Shown one piece after another: positions 10,156 to 20,400 of a DNA stretch of 64,000 bases. Source of the DNA: an uncultured Bacilli bacterium (GTDB taxonomy: Bacteria; Bacillota_I; Bacilli_A; RF39; UBA660); assembly GCA_934101425.1 (NCBI GenBank), contig CAKOQQ010000001.1:124001-188000 (forward strand). The letters are read 5' to 3'. Each line of letters begins with the position of its first letter. The first letter of the stretch is position 1. The position numbers were made by a program, and so were the translations under genes. Below the pieces are notes generated by a model. That model did not search any database, was not told the DNA's origin, and saw only the letters and a list, made by a program, of their open reading frames with translations.

Positions 10156-10599
10156 ATGGAAAAATATATGAAAATTGCTATAGAAGAAGCAAAAAAAGCT
10201 GCAAATAATGGTGATATACCAGTTGGAGCAGTTATCGTAAAAAATGAAAAAGTAATTTCTGTTGCCCATAATGAAAAAGAAAAAAATAATAGTCCACTGG
10301 ATCATGCTGAAATGATAGCTATAAAAAATGCATGTAAAAAATTGAATACTTGGCATTTAGATGATTGTGAATTATATGTAACAATGGAACCATGTATGAT
10401 GTGTGCAGGAGCTTTGATTCAAAGTAGAATAAAAAAGGTTATATATGGTGTAAATAATGAAAAATTTGGACATATAGAAAGCATAGAAAAATTGTTATCA
10501 AATAAAAACTTAAATCATAAAGTAATTGTAGTAAGTAAAATATGTGAAAATGAAATAAGAAACATGTTAAAAAGTTTCTTCATAGATAAGAGAAAATAA
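10156..10599 (+). CDS. tadA: tRNA-specific adenosine deaminase TadA
   Basis: The 147-residue protein is a zinc cytidine-deaminase-fold enzyme that converts A34 to inosine in tRNA-Arg(ACG). The zinc and catalytic residues are in HAEMIAI (His, Glu) and the PCMMC motif of TMEPCMMCAGAL. I choose the ATG at 10156 because AGGTGA immediately upstream is its ribosome-binding site, not a GTG start. The start lies 25 bases after the SRP RNA stem. A terminator hairpin overlaps the end of the gene. Confidence 0.95.
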   Translation: MEKYMKIAIEEAKKAANNGDIPVGAVIVKNEKVISVAHNEKEKNNSPLDHAEMIAIKNACKKLNTWHLDDCELYVTMEPCMMCAGALIQSRIKKVIYGVNNEKFGHIESIEKLLSNKNLNHKVIVVSKICENEIRNMLKSFFIDKRK

Positions 10600-10619
10600 G
10601 ATTTCCTTATCTTTTTTTT
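10584..10619 (+). terminator. Intrinsic terminator at the end of tadA
   Basis: Arms AGATAAG/CTTATCT enclose a 15-nt loop and are followed by a run of T; the tadA stop falls in the loop. Confidence 0.65.
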
Positions 10620-10631
10620 AACATGTAAATA

Positions 10632-10640
10632 TGGTATAAT
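10632..10640 (+). promoter_or_regulatory. Extended -10 promoter of the dnaX operon
   Basis: TGGTATAAT is an extended -10 element 12 bases beyond the tadA terminator and 21 bases before the dnaX start codon. It probably serves dnaX-ybaB-recR and beyond. Confidence 0.65.
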
Positions 10641-10661
10641 TATAAAGCATGAGGTGATAAG

Positions 10662-12449
10662 ATGTATCAAGTATTATATAGAAAATATCGTCCAAAAACT
10701 TTACAAGAAGTTGCCGGTCAAGATATTGTAGTAAAAATATTAAAAAATAGTTTAAAGAATGATAAGTTGTCACATGCATATTTATTTAGTGGCCCAAGAG
10801 GAACTGGTAAAACTAGTATTGCTAAAATATTAGCTAGAGTTATAAATTGCAGTAATCCTGTTGATTATAGTCCATGTAATAAATGTGTTAGTTGTACACA
10901 AAAAAATAATGTGGATATTATAGAAATAGATGCTGCTTCTAATAATGGAGTAGATGAAATAAGAGAATTAAAAAATAAAATAAATTTGGTGCCATCTTTT
11001 GGAAAATATAAAATATATATAATAGATGAAGTACATATGCTAAGTATAGGAGCTTTTAATGCCTTATTAAAAACATTAGAAGAGCCGCCAGCTCACGCAA
11101 TGTTTATTTTAGCTACAACAGAGCCTCATAAAATACCTGTAACAATATTATCAAGATGTCAAAGATTAGATTTTAAAAAAATAAGTGAAGAATCAATATT
11201 TAAAAGATTAAATGAAATAGTAGAAAAAGAAAAAATAAATATTGATCCAAAAGCAATAAAGGAAATAGCTAGATTGTCTGATGGTGGTATGCGTGATGCC
11301 ATAAGTATGTTAGATCAGGCATCATCTTATTCTAATGATAAAATAGAACTTACTGATATATATGAAATAAATGGTATAATAACAAAAAAAATGATGAATG
11401 AATTTTTACTAGATTTATTTAATTCAAATTTATTAGAAATTTTGAATCTATTAGACACATATAATAACAATGGCAAAAATTTAGTAAAATTATTTGAAGA
11501 AATAATGTTATATATGAAAAATATTTTGATATATAAGTATGCACCTGATTATTTTGTTAATAAAAATGAAAAAGTTGATGATTACGAAGCAATTTCTTCA
11601 TTAGTAGATGAAAAAAAATTAACGTATGCAATCAAAGAATTTTCAAATGTATTAAGTGAATTAAAATATAGTAATAATCCTAAACTTCAAATAGAATTAG
11701 TTATTATAAAAATAATGGATTCACTAAAAAAAGATGAAGTTATAAATGAAGGTGATACTAATACTAAACCTTCGCTAGTAGAAGAAAAGGTAAAAAAAGA
11801 AGAAATAACAGAAGAAGCAAAAAATAATATTGATGTTACTGATACTAAAAAAGAAGAATCTAAAGAAAACTCAAATGAAGCAACTTCAGAAGAGTCTTTA
11901 GTATCTAATACTAAAATAGATGAAAGTAAAAATAATATAGAAGAGGTAAAAGAAGAAAAGAAAATATTTAGTAAAGTTAAAACAAAAGAAGAAGTTTTTG
12001 AAAAATTTAAAGAGTTAAGAATAAATAATACTCTAAGTAAATTTAATAAAAAATTAACAACATTACTTAAAGAAAATATTATTTCTTCAAAAGAAAAAAT
12101 ATATGAATTTGAAAATAGAGAATTATTATCATTAGTTTTTGATGCAGAAGTTAAAGCAGCAAGTGATGAAAATGTTATATTTTTATTTGATGATAATAAA
12201 TTGAGTGACTATTTTAATGAAAATATATTTGAAATAGAAGATATATTAGAACAATTATTAAATAAAAATTATAAAATAATCTCTGTTGATAAAGATTTAT
12301 GGAATAATATAAAGAAAGAATTTAATAGTAAAGCAAAAGAATATATATATGAATCTGATGATTCTATAATAAAACAATTAAAAGAAAATAATGTTAGTGA
12401 ACAAGATGACATTACCGATATATTTGGTGAAATTGTTGTCTATAATTAG
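10662..12449 (+). CDS. dnaX: DNA polymerase III subunits gamma/tau
   Basis: The 595-residue clamp-loader ATPase opens with YQVLYRKYRPKTLQEVAGQ, characteristic of DnaX. It has Walker A GPRGTGKTSIAK, a four-Cys zinc module (CSN...CNKCVSC), IIDEVHML (Walker B), and the sensor TILSRCQR. After about residue 365 comes a charged Lys/Glu-rich linker and then a C-terminal domain. DnaX loads the DnaN clamp together with HolB (also in this window). The following ybaB and recR are closely spaced, the conserved dnaX-ybaB-recR operon. Confidence 0.98.
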   Translation: MYQVLYRKYRPKTLQEVAGQDIVVKILKNSLKNDKLSHAYLFSGPRGTGKTSIAKILARVINCSNPVDYSPCNKCVSCTQKNNVDIIEIDAASNNGVDEIRELKNKINLVPSFGKYKIYIIDEVHMLSIGAFNALLKTLEEPPAHAMFILATTEPHKIPVTILSRCQRLDFKKISEESIFKRLNEIVEKEKINIDPKAIKEIARLSDGGMRDAISMLDQASSYSNDKIELTDIYEINGIITKKMMNEFLLDLFNSNLLEILNLLDTYNNNGKNLVKLFEEIMLYMKNILIYKYAPDYFVNKNEKVDDYEAISSLVDEKKLTYAIKEFSNVLSELKYSNNPKLQIELVIIKIMDSLKKDEVINEGDTNTKPSLVEEKVKKEEITEEAKNNIDVTDTKKEESKENSNEATSEESLVSNTKIDESKNNIEEVKEEKKIFSKVKTKEEVFEKFKELRINNTLSKFNKKLTTLLKENIISSKEKIYEFENRELLSLVFDAEVKAASDENVIFLFDDNKLSDYFNENIFEIEDILEQLLNKNYKIISVDKDLWNNIKKEFNSKAKEYIYESDDSIIKQLKENNVSEQDDITDIFGEIVVYN

Positions 12450-12463
12450 AAAGAGGGAAAATT

Positions 12464-12760
12464 ATGAATATTCAAGCAATGATGAAACAAGCACAAAAAT
12501 TACAAAAAGAAATGATGAGTTCAAAGGAAGAAATAGATAAAACAGTATTTACTGCTAGTCAATCATTTGTAACAGTAGAGGTAATGGGAAATAAAGAAAT
12601 TAAATCCATCAAAATAGATACTGATAGTTTAGAAAAAGATGATATTGAAATGTTAGAGGATATGCTTTTAGTGGCAATAAACGACGCAATAAAGCAAATT
12701 GATAAGGAAACTGAAAAGAAGCTAGGTAAATATACACAAGGAATGCCAGGTTTATTTTAA
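12464..12760 (+). CDS. YbaB/EbfC family nucleoid-associated protein
   Basis: The 98-residue protein begins MNIQAMMKQAQKLQKEM and ends GMPGLF, both hallmarks of the family. YbaB/EbfC forms small dimers that bind DNA with little sequence specificity. It lies between dnaX and recR as in most bacteria, and its stop codon shares a base with the recR start (TAATG), so the two are translationally coupled. Confidence 0.95.
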   Translation: MNIQAMMKQAQKLQKEMMSSKEEIDKTVFTASQSFVTVEVMGNKEIKSIKIDTDSLEKDDIEMLEDMLLVAINDAIKQIDKETEKKLGKYTQGMPGLF

Positions 12761-13362
12761 TGAACTATCCAGAAACAATAAGAAATTTAATAGAATGTTA
12801 TAAAAAATTACCTGGAATAGGTGAGAAGACAGCCGAAAGGTATGCTTTAGCATCTTTAAATCTAGATGAAGATACAATAAATTTATTTTCAAATTCACTT
12901 ATTGATGTTAAAACTAAAATAAAAAAGTGTGTAAAATGTAATAGCTTTTCAGAAGATGAGTTATGTGAAATTTGTAAAAATAAGAAAAGAAATCATAAGA
13001 CCATATGTGTGGTAGAAGAAGCTAAAAATGTTATTCTATTTGAAAAAATTGGTATATATGATGGATTATACTATGTTCTTGAAGGATTAATATCACCACT
13101 TGAAGGAATTGATCCAGATAAAATTAAAATATCAAAATTATTAGAAAGAATAAATGAAGAAAAAATAGAAGAAGTTATAATAGCAGTGAAACCTAGTATT
13201 GAAGGTGAAACTACAGCTTTATATATAACTAGAATGCTTAAAGATACAGGTGTTAAAGTATCAAAAATAGCTCATGGAGTGCCTCTTGGTGCAGAAATGG
13301 AATATTTAGATTCATTAACATTAGAAGTAGCTTTAGAAAATAGAAATATTATTTCTTCATAA
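12760..13362 (+). CDS. recR: Recombination protein RecR
   Basis: The 200-residue protein has the standard RecR layout. It has an N-terminal helix-hairpin-helix (KLPGIGEKTAERYAL), a four-Cys zinc finger (CVKCNSFSEDELCEICKN), a TOPRIM domain beginning ICVVEEAKNV, and a C-terminal Walker B-like TLEVALENR. RecR forms a ring clamp with RecO (and RecF) for loading RecA at single-strand gaps. It is the third gene of the dnaX operon and is followed by a bofA-like gene, as in Bacillus. Confidence 0.98.
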   Translation: MNYPETIRNLIECYKKLPGIGEKTAERYALASLNLDEDTINLFSNSLIDVKTKIKKCVKCNSFSEDELCEICKNKKRNHKTICVVEEAKNVILFEKIGIYDGLYYVLEGLISPLEGIDPDKIKISKLLERINEEKIEEVIIAVKPSIEGETTALYITRMLKDTGVKVSKIAHGVPLGAEMEYLDSLTLEVALENRNIISS

Positions 13363-13399
13363 AAAATATGTAGCCTCATAAATTTAATTGAGGTGACAT

Positions 13400-13585
13400 A
13401 TGAAAAAAATTACTAAAGTAATAAAAAAAATAATATTTAGTGTACTTATTCTATATAGTTATAACTTACTAGCAAAATCAATGAATTTAATAATACCCAT
13501 AAATTTTGTTACTGTAGGAGCATTAACTATATTTGGTGTACATTCATTATTTTTTTTAATAGCATTATTGTTTATATGTTTTTAA
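13400..13585 (+). CDS. BofA-like small membrane protein (pro-sigma-K processing inhibitor family)
   Basis: A 61-residue protein with a basic N-terminus and two hydrophobic segments. The C-terminal segment IPINFVTVGALTIFGVHSLF resembles the BofA signature (VPINLVTTAISGILGIPG in Bacillus). Position directly after recR is where bofA sits in Bacillus. BofA anchors and inhibits the SpoIVFB protease in the forespore membrane. The protein is shorter than Bacillus BofA (87 residues), and the glycine/proline turn of the family is altered (GVHS for GIPG). The ribosome-binding GAGG is part of a hairpin (CCTCA/TGAGG) that could limit translation. Function is inferred from similarity and position. Confidence 0.65.
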   Translation: MKKITKVIKKIIFSVLILYSYNLLAKSMNLIIPINFVTVGALTIFGVHSLFFLIALLFICF

Positions 13586-13594
13586 GGAGTTAAT

Positions 13595-14563
13595 ATGTTA
13601 GATGATTACAAAGATTTACAAAAAATAAGTTATAGAATTTTAAAAAATACAGTTAGTAATAATAAAAGCTCACATGCATATTTATTTGAAACTAATGGGT
13701 ATAGTAAAGGATTAGATTTTGCAATTTCTTTTGCAAAGTATTTACTTTGTCCATATCATTATACAAACTCTTTAAAATGTAATAATTGTTTTCAATGTGA
13801 ACAAATTGATAGTGGAAGCTTTGGTGAATTAAAAATAATAGATTCTGATGGTCAATGGATAAAGAAAGAACAATTAATTGATTTAAAAGAAGAATTTAGT
13901 AAGAAATCTATAAATGGCAAACAAAAAGTATATATAATAAATAATGCTGATAAATTAAATGTGGCTTCATCTAATTCATTATTAAAATTTTTAGAAGAAC
14001 CAGAAGATAATATTGTGGCAATATTACTAGTTAATAATAGATTTCAATTATTAAATACAATATTATCAAGATGTCAAATATTATCTTTAAATAATATTAG
14101 AAATACAGATAATATGTATGAAGCTATTGCAGAAATATTATATAATGATAAAACTAAAATAGAAGAATATAAAAATGACGAAAATAATATTGAGAAAGTA
14201 GACAATATTATTAAATATATAGTTTATTATGAAAAAAATGGATTTAATAAAACATATATAAATATTCAAAAGTTACTAAAATCTTATAATTATGATAAAA
14301 TAGAAACATTTGAAATAATTATAAATTTTTATAAAGATGTAATTAACTATAAATTAAATAGAAAATTAGATATTTTTTCAAGTAAAGAAAAAGATATAAA
14401 ATTAGTAAGTGAACTTAATAATCTTGATAATATAGTATCTAAAGTAAGCTTATATATTAAATTAAAAGAAACAATAAAATATAATGTTAATAATAATTTA
14501 CTTATGGACAAGTTATTGATTGAATTAGGAGGACTTGAAAATGATAGAAGTAATAGGTGTTAG
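13595..14563 (+). CDS. holB: DNA polymerase III delta' subunit
   Basis: The 322-residue protein is a DnaX-like clamp-loader subunit. It retains the SHAYLF motif, a four-Cys zinc module (CPYH...CNNCFQC), KVYIINNADKLN and TILSRCQIL. The P-loop position reads ETNGYSKGLD, so it cannot bind ATP in the usual way, which is normal for delta'. It overlaps ricT by 23 bases. In Bacillus tmk, yaaQ and yaaR lie just upstream of holB; they are absent here. Confidence 0.93.
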   Translation: MLDDYKDLQKISYRILKNTVSNNKSSHAYLFETNGYSKGLDFAISFAKYLLCPYHYTNSLKCNNCFQCEQIDSGSFGELKIIDSDGQWIKKEQLIDLKEEFSKKSINGKQKVYIINNADKLNVASSNSLLKFLEEPEDNIVAILLVNNRFQLLNTILSRCQILSLNNIRNTDNMYEAIAEILYNDKTKIEEYKNDENNIEKVDNIIKYIVYYEKNGFNKTYINIQKLLKSYNYDKIETFEIIINFYKDVINYKLNRKLDIFSSKEKDIKLVSELNNLDNIVSKVSLYIKLKETIKYNVNNNLLMDKLLIELGGLENDRSNRC

Positions 14564-15320
14564 TTTTAAAGAAAAAGGTAGAATATATTATTTTTTACCA
14601 TGTGATTTAAATCTTAAGAAAAATGTAACAGTAATAGTTGAAACAGAAAAAGGTCTTCAATTTGGCAAAGTAGTTACAGAATTAATTAGAGTTGATAAAA
14701 ATGCATATAAGCTACCATTAAAAAACATTGTAAGAATAGCATCAAAAAAGGATTTTGATCAGCATAAAAAGAATATAAATGATTCTAAAATAGCTCTAAA
14801 AAAATGTCGGGAAATAGTTAAAAATGATAAGATAGATATGAACATAATAGATGCTTCTTATACATTTGATCGTGATCAACTTATTTTTAATTTTATAGCA
14901 GATAACAGAGTTGACTTTAGAGATTTAGCTAAAAAGTTAGCAACATTATATAAAACTAGAATAGAACTTAGACAAGTTGGTGTAAGAGATAAAGCTAAAG
15001 AAATAGGCGGATATGGTAGTTGTGGTAGAGAATTTTGTTGTTCAAAATTCTTAAATGACTTTGACTCTGTATCTATAAATATGGCAAAAAATCAAGGGTT
15101 AGCGCTTAATCCAACAAAAATAAATGGTTGCTGTGGTAGACTTTTATGTTGTTTAAAGTATGAAAATGATGTTTATACTGAATGTTCAAAAGATTTACCA
15201 AAATTAGGAAAAAATATAACTATACTAGAAGGAACTGGTAGAGTTATAGCTGTAGATATATTAAATAAAACATTCAAAGTAGATATTAAAGATAAAGGAA
15301 TAATAGAAGTTAAAAAGTGA
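14541..15320 (+). CDS. ricT: RicT/YaaT, PSP1-domain protein (regulatory iron-sulfur-containing complex subunit)
   Basis: The start is ATG 14541, 8 bases after AGGAGG; an in-frame TTG at 14535 lies too close. The 259-residue protein begins EVIGVSFKEKGRIYYF and has the paired cysteine motifs GSCGREFCCSKF and GCCGRLLCCLKYE of the PSP1 family. In Bacillus, YaaT (RicT) joins YlbF and YmcA to bind Fe-S clusters, direct RNase Y mRNA processing and promote competence, biofilm and sporulation. It is coupled to holB, as in Bacillus. The next gene starts at a GTGA overlap. Confidence 0.93.
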   Translation: MIEVIGVSFKEKGRIYYFLPCDLNLKKNVTVIVETEKGLQFGKVVTELIRVDKNAYKLPLKNIVRIASKKDFDQHKKNINDSKIALKKCREIVKNDKIDMNIIDASYTFDRDQLIFNFIADNRVDFRDLAKKLATLYKTRIELRQVGVRDKAKEIGGYGSCGREFCCSKFLNDFDSVSINMAKNQGLALNPTKINGCCGRLLCCLKYENDVYTECSKDLPKLGKNITILEGTGRVIAVDILNKTFKVDIKDKGIIEVKK

Positions 15321-16018
15321 AAAATTATATATTTGGTTATCCTGATTTATATGTGTATCAAAATGATGATTTATTTAAAATGTCATTAGACTCAGTATTA
15401 CTTTCTAATTTTGTTACATTAAAGAAAAGTGGTTTGATATTAGATATAGGAACTGGTAATGCACCTATTCCTATAGTATTATCTAGGAAAACTAATTCCA
15501 AAATTATAGGTGTAGAAATACAAAAAGATATCTATGAGTTAGCGGTTAAATCAGTTTTTATAAATAATCTAGATAATAGGGTAGAACTATTAAATAAAGA
15601 TATAAAAGAAGTTTATAAAGAATTTAGATCAGATAGTTTTGATACAATAGTTTCTAATCCACCGTATTTTAAAGTAACAGAAAATATTAACGAAAAAGAT
15701 TCTTTTAGTATAGCAAGACATGAGATATTTTTAACTATAAGTGATATAATTTCTATAAGTAAAAAATTATTAAAAAATAAGGGTAATTTAGCGATTGTGA
15801 TAAGGCCTGATAGGTTAATTGAAATAATAGAACTTATGAGAAAAAATAATATAGAGCCTAAAAGAATAAAATTTATATATCCAAAACTAGGTAAGGAATC
15901 AAATATAATGCTTATCGAAGGCATTAAAAATGGTAAACCTGGTTTAAAGGTTTTAGATCCTTTATATGTTTATCAAAATAATGAATATAGTAAAGATTTA
16001 TTAAATTATGTGAGGTGA
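15317..16018 (+). CDS. tRNA1(Val) adenine-N6 methyltransferase-like (TrmN6/YabB)
   Basis: The 233-residue SAM-dependent methyltransferase starts at GTG 15317, overlapping the ricT TGA. It has motif I LDIGTGNAPIPI (about residues 42-53), GVEIQ after it and the N6-adenine catalytic motif NPPYF (about 114-118). YabB/TrmN6 enzymes modify A37 of tRNA1-Val; substrate here is inferred from family and position. Bacillus has yabA and yazA beside this gene; both are missing. Confidence 0.88.
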   Translation: MKNYIFGYPDLYVYQNDDLFKMSLDSVLLSNFVTLKKSGLILDIGTGNAPIPIVLSRKTNSKIIGVEIQKDIYELAVKSVFINNLDNRVELLNKDIKEVYKEFRSDSFDTIVSNPPYFKVTENINEKDSFSIARHEIFLTISDIISISKKLLKNKGNLAIVIRPDRLIEIIELMRKNNIEPKRIKFIYPKLGKESNIMLIEGIKNGKPGLKVLDPLYVYQNNEYSKDLLNYVR

Positions 16019-16022
16019 TAGT

Positions 16023-16865
16023 ATGTCTCAAAAGAGTTATGATGGTAGTCCTACTTTATATTTAGTTCCAACTCCAATAGGAAATATGGATGATATTACA
16101 ATTAGGGCAATAAATACTTTAAAAAATGTTGAAGCAATTTTTTCTGAAGATACTAGAGTTACAGGAATTTTGTTAAAATATTTTGATATAAAGAAAAAGC
16201 TAATTTCTAATTATGAATATAATGAAAGTAAAAATTTAGATTTAGCTATAAAATATTTAGAAGAAGGTAAAGATATAGCACTTGTAAGTGATGCTGGTTC
16301 ACCAATTATAAGTGATCCTGGATTTGAAATGGCTAAATATGTTATTTCAAAAGGTTATAATGTAGTAGCTCTACCAGGTGCAACCGCTTTTGTGCCAGCT
16401 CTCTCTACTTCTTCTATAAATCCAATGCCATTTTTATTTTATGGTTTTTTAAATAGCAAAGAATCAAAAAGAAAAAAAGAACTATTAGAATTAAAAGACA
16501 TAAAATATACAATAATTTTTTATGAAGCTTCACATAGAATTTTAGAAACAATAGATAATATTCGGGAAATAATGGGTGATAGATACATTAGTATTTCCCG
16601 GGAAATATCAAAAAAGTATGAACAAGTATATAGAGGGACTTGTAGTGAAGTATTAGATATGTTACAAGAGTTAAAAGGTGAGTTTGTTATTGTAGTACAA
16701 TACCAAAAGAGTGAAAGTGTTGATAACACACTAAGTATCAAAAATCATGTGGAAAAGTATATTTCATTGGGTTACAAGACTATGGATGCAATAAAAGCAG
16801 TAAGTAAAGATAGAAATATTCCAAAGAGTGAAGTATATAGTGAGTACCATAGGGAGGATTTATGA
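16023..16865 (+). CDS. rsmI: 16S rRNA (cytidine-1402-2'-O)-methyltransferase
   Basis: The 280-residue protein belongs to the tetrapyrrole-methylase fold family. It has TPIGNMDDITIRA at the N-terminus, SEDTRVT, and the SAM-binding LVSDAGSPIISDPG, all RsmI hallmarks. It methylates the ribose of C1402 in the ribosomal P site together with RsmH. It overlaps pth by four bases. A perfect Noc-binding site lies within its coding sequence at 16593. Confidence 0.96.
   Translation: MSQKSYDGSPTLYLVPTPIGNMDDITIRAINTLKNVEAIFSEDTRVTGILLKYFDIKKKLISNYEYNESKNLDLAIKYLEEGKDIALVSDAGSPIISDPGFEMAKYVISKGYNVVALPGATAFVPALSTSSINPMPFLFYGFLNSKESKRKKELLELKDIKYTIIFYEASHRILETIDNIREIMGDRYISISREISKKYEQVYRGTCSEVLDMLQELKGEFVIVVQYQKSESVDNTLSIKNHVEKYISLGYKTMDAIKAVSKDRNIPKSEVYSEYHREDL
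16593..16606. promoter_or_regulatory. Noc-binding site (NBS) inside rsmI
   Basis: ATTTCCCGGGAAAT is the 14-bp palindromic consensus recognised by Bacillus Noc. A half-match (CGGGAAAT) lies about 30 bp upstream. The window's own Noc protein has the residues that read this site, so I interpret it as a genuine nucleation site for Noc spreading. Confidence 0.8.
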
Positions 16866-17422
16866 AGTTAATAGTAGGTTTGGGAAATCCTGGCAAAGAA
16901 TATGAAAACACTCGTCATAATGCAGGATTTATGATGATAGATTATTATGCAAGTCAAAATGGTATAACAAAATTTAAAGAATTTAAAAATGGATTATATG
17001 CAGAAATAAATTCCCCTGAAAAAGTTATTTTGTTAAAACCATTAAGTTATATGAATTTATCTGGAGAAGTAATAAGATCTTATGTAAATTATTTCAAAAT
17101 AAATTTAGATGATATATTAGTTATACATGACGATATGGATATAAAGACAGGTAATGTAAAATTAAAATTTGAAGGATCGGCAGCAGGGCATAATGGTATT
17201 AAGAACATAATTGAAAATTTGCATACAGATAAATTTAAAAGAATTAAGGTAGGAATTTCCAAAAATAATATTGAACAAGTTGCATATGTTATTGGAAAAT
17301 TTAGTAAAGAGGAAATGCAAAAATTGGATGATGTAAAAATAATGGTTAATAATATAATAGATGATTATTTAAAAATGGATTTTGAAAAAGTAATGAGTAA
17401 ATATAATAAGAAAAATATATGA
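16862..17422 (+). CDS. pth: Peptidyl-tRNA hydrolase
   Basis: The 186-residue enzyme opens MKLIVGLGNPGKEYENTRHNAGF, containing the catalytic His of the TRHNAG motif. HDDMDI holds the catalytic Asp, and GSAAGHNGIKNI is also conserved. It releases peptides from tRNAs dropped by ribosomes. The ATG overlaps the rsmI stop, and mfd follows 7 bases after its own stop; pth-mfd adjacency is conserved in Bacillota. Confidence 0.98.
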   Translation: MKLIVGLGNPGKEYENTRHNAGFMMIDYYASQNGITKFKEFKNGLYAEINSPEKVILLKPLSYMNLSGEVIRSYVNYFKINLDDILVIHDDMDIKTGNVKLKFEGSAAGHNGIKNIIENLHTDKFKRIKVGISKNNIEQVAYVIGKFSKEEMQKLDDVKIMVNNIIDDYLKMDFEKVMSKYNKKNI

Positions 17423-17429
17423 GGTTATT

Positions 17430-20400
17430 ATGTTTGAAAATTTATTTGTAAAAAGTAATAATAAAGATATAGTTGGTTTAAATGATGAATTAAAATGTAT
17501 ATATGTATGGAATTTGTTAAAAAGTAATTCCATACTTTTTGTCGTTGACTCATTATATGAAGCTACTAATTATTATCAAGCATTACAAAATTATACAGAT
17601 AAAGTTTTATTTTTTCCTATGGATGATTTTTTAACTAGTGAAGCTCTTGCAATATCACCTGAATTAAAAACAACTAGAATAGAAACATTAAGAGAATTAG
17701 AAAAAAAAGAAAACAAAATAGTAGTAACTAATTTAATGGGATATTTAAGATATTTGCCAAAAAAAGAAGTCTTTCTAAAAAAGAAAATAACTCTTAAAAA
17801 GAACCAAGATTATAGTATAAAAGATTTGATAGAAAAATTATATGGATATGGTTATACTAAAGAAACTATTGTAAATAAAACTGGGGAAATAGCTGTTAGA
17901 GGATATGTATTGGATATATTTCCCACAGATAGTGAAAACCCTATAAGAATAGAATTTTTTGGAGATACTATTGATGAAATAAAAGTATTTGATGTTAATA
18001 CACAGTTAACTATTAGAAAAATAGATGAAATAGAAATAAATCCTAATACAGAATTTTTAACAGAAGATAATGTTGATTCATTTGATAAAAAATATTATGA
18101 ATTACCAAATTATACAAATGTTGTAAATATATCAAAATACTTTGATAATATTATAACCATATATGATGACTTAGATAAAATTAAACAATCCTATGAACTT
18201 TTAACAGATGAAATTTTAAATTATAACAAAAGTATTGATGGTGATCCTAATAGAAAATATATGTTTAATCTAGAAGAACTTATCGATTCAAAATATATTA
18301 ACTTCTCATCATTTGATAATAAACGTGAAACAGGAGAAGTATATTCATCATTTGATATTGAACCATTTAGAGGAAATAAAGAAGAAATAAATAATAGATT
18401 AAATAAATATTTAAAAAATAATACAGTTATTATATGTGTTTCTAATAGATATAAAGCTAATAAAATAATTGATGATTTAGAAAATGATAATATAGTATTA
18501 ACAAATGAAAGTAATATAGATCCATTAAAAATAAATATTATAATAAAAAATATAACAAAAGGATTTAATTATAATAAGTATATTGTAATTAGTGAAAGTG
18601 AAATTTTTAATAAAAAAGTAGATAAAGTTAATTATAAAACTAACTTTAGAATGGGAAGTAAAATAAAAGACATAACAAAATTACAAAATGGTGATTATGT
18701 TGTTCATAATACTTATGGCATAGGTATATATAGAGGTATAAAAACATTAAATAAAAGTGGTCTTAATAAAGATTATTTATGTTTAGAATACTATAATAAT
18801 GATAAATTATATATTCCTGTGGAAAATATTGATTTAATAAGTAAATATGCATCAAAAGAGGGGTCTGTACCAAAAATAAATAAATTAAATAGTGCTGAAT
18901 GGGAAAAAACTAAATTAAGAGTAAAGAAAAGAATTGAAAATATAGCAGCAGAATTACTAGTCCTTTATGCCAAAAGAGAAGCTAGTGTAGGTTATGCATT
19001 TAAAAAAGATAATGATTTACAATTAGAATTTGAAAAAGAATTCGAATATAATGAAACTGTTGATCAAATTAAAGCTATAGATGCTGTAAAGAAAGATATG
19101 GAATCTATCATTCCTATGGATAGACTTATATGTGGTGATGTAGGTTATGGCAAAACAGAGGTAGCATTTAGAGCAATGTTTAAAGCAGTATCATCTGGCA
19201 AACAGGTTGCATTACTATGTCCTACAACTATTTTATCTACGCAACATTATCAAAATGCGATTATGAGATTTAAATCATTTCCCGTAAATATAGAAGTAAT
19301 AAATAGATTTGTAACACCTAAAAAAATCAAGGAAATTATATCAAAATTGAAAGATGGTAAAATAGATATTTTAATAGGAACACATAGATTACTTAGTAAC
19401 GATATTGTTTTTAAAGATTTAGGCCTTTTAATTGTAGATGAAGAACAACGATTTGGTGTAAAGCATAAAGAAAGAATAAAAGAACTTAAAAATAATATTG
19501 ATATTTTAACTTTATCAGCAACACCAATACCTAGAACTTTGCAAATGTCATTAACTGGAATAAGAAGCTTATCTTTAATAGAAACACCACCATGTAATAG
19601 ATATCCAGTTCAAACATATGTTATAAGAGAAAATAAACAAATTATAAAAGATGCAATATATAAAGAAATTTGTAGAAATGGCCAAGTATTTATTTTATAT
19701 AATAATACATATGAAATGGATACTAAAGTAAGTGAAATAAGTTCTCTTGTTCCAAACGCTAAAGTAATTGGGGCTCATGGTAAAATGAGCAAAACAGAAT
19801 TAGAAGATATAATGTTTAAATTTTCTAATAAAGAATATGATGTACTCGTATGTACTACTATAATCGAAACAGGGATAGATATTCCAAGTGCTAATACACT
19901 TATTGTTATAGATGCCGATAGATTTGGGTTATCGCAACTATATCAACTTAGAGGTAGAGTTGGAAGAAGTAATAAAATAGCTTATTGTTACTTAATGTAT
20001 AATCCAGCTAAAATATTAAGTGAAATAGCAATTAAAAGATTAAATACAATAAAAGAATTTACAGAACTTGGTAGTGGATTTTCTATAGCAATGAGGGATT
20101 TATCAATAAGAGGAGCAGGAGACATATTAGGTAGTGAACAAGCAGGATTTATTGATACTGTGGGTATTGAAATGTTTACAAAATTATTAAATGATGAAAT
20201 ATTAACTTTAAAAGGTGAAAAGAAAGATAATAAGCCTGAAGAAGCTCAACCATTAGTAGAAGTTGATACTGCTGTATCAGATGATTACGTAGTAGATGAA
20301 GATTTGAAGATAGAAATTCATAAGAAAATAAATTCTATAGATAGTTATGAAAAACTGTTAAGTGTTAAAGAAGAGTTAGAAGATAGGTTTGGAAAATTAA

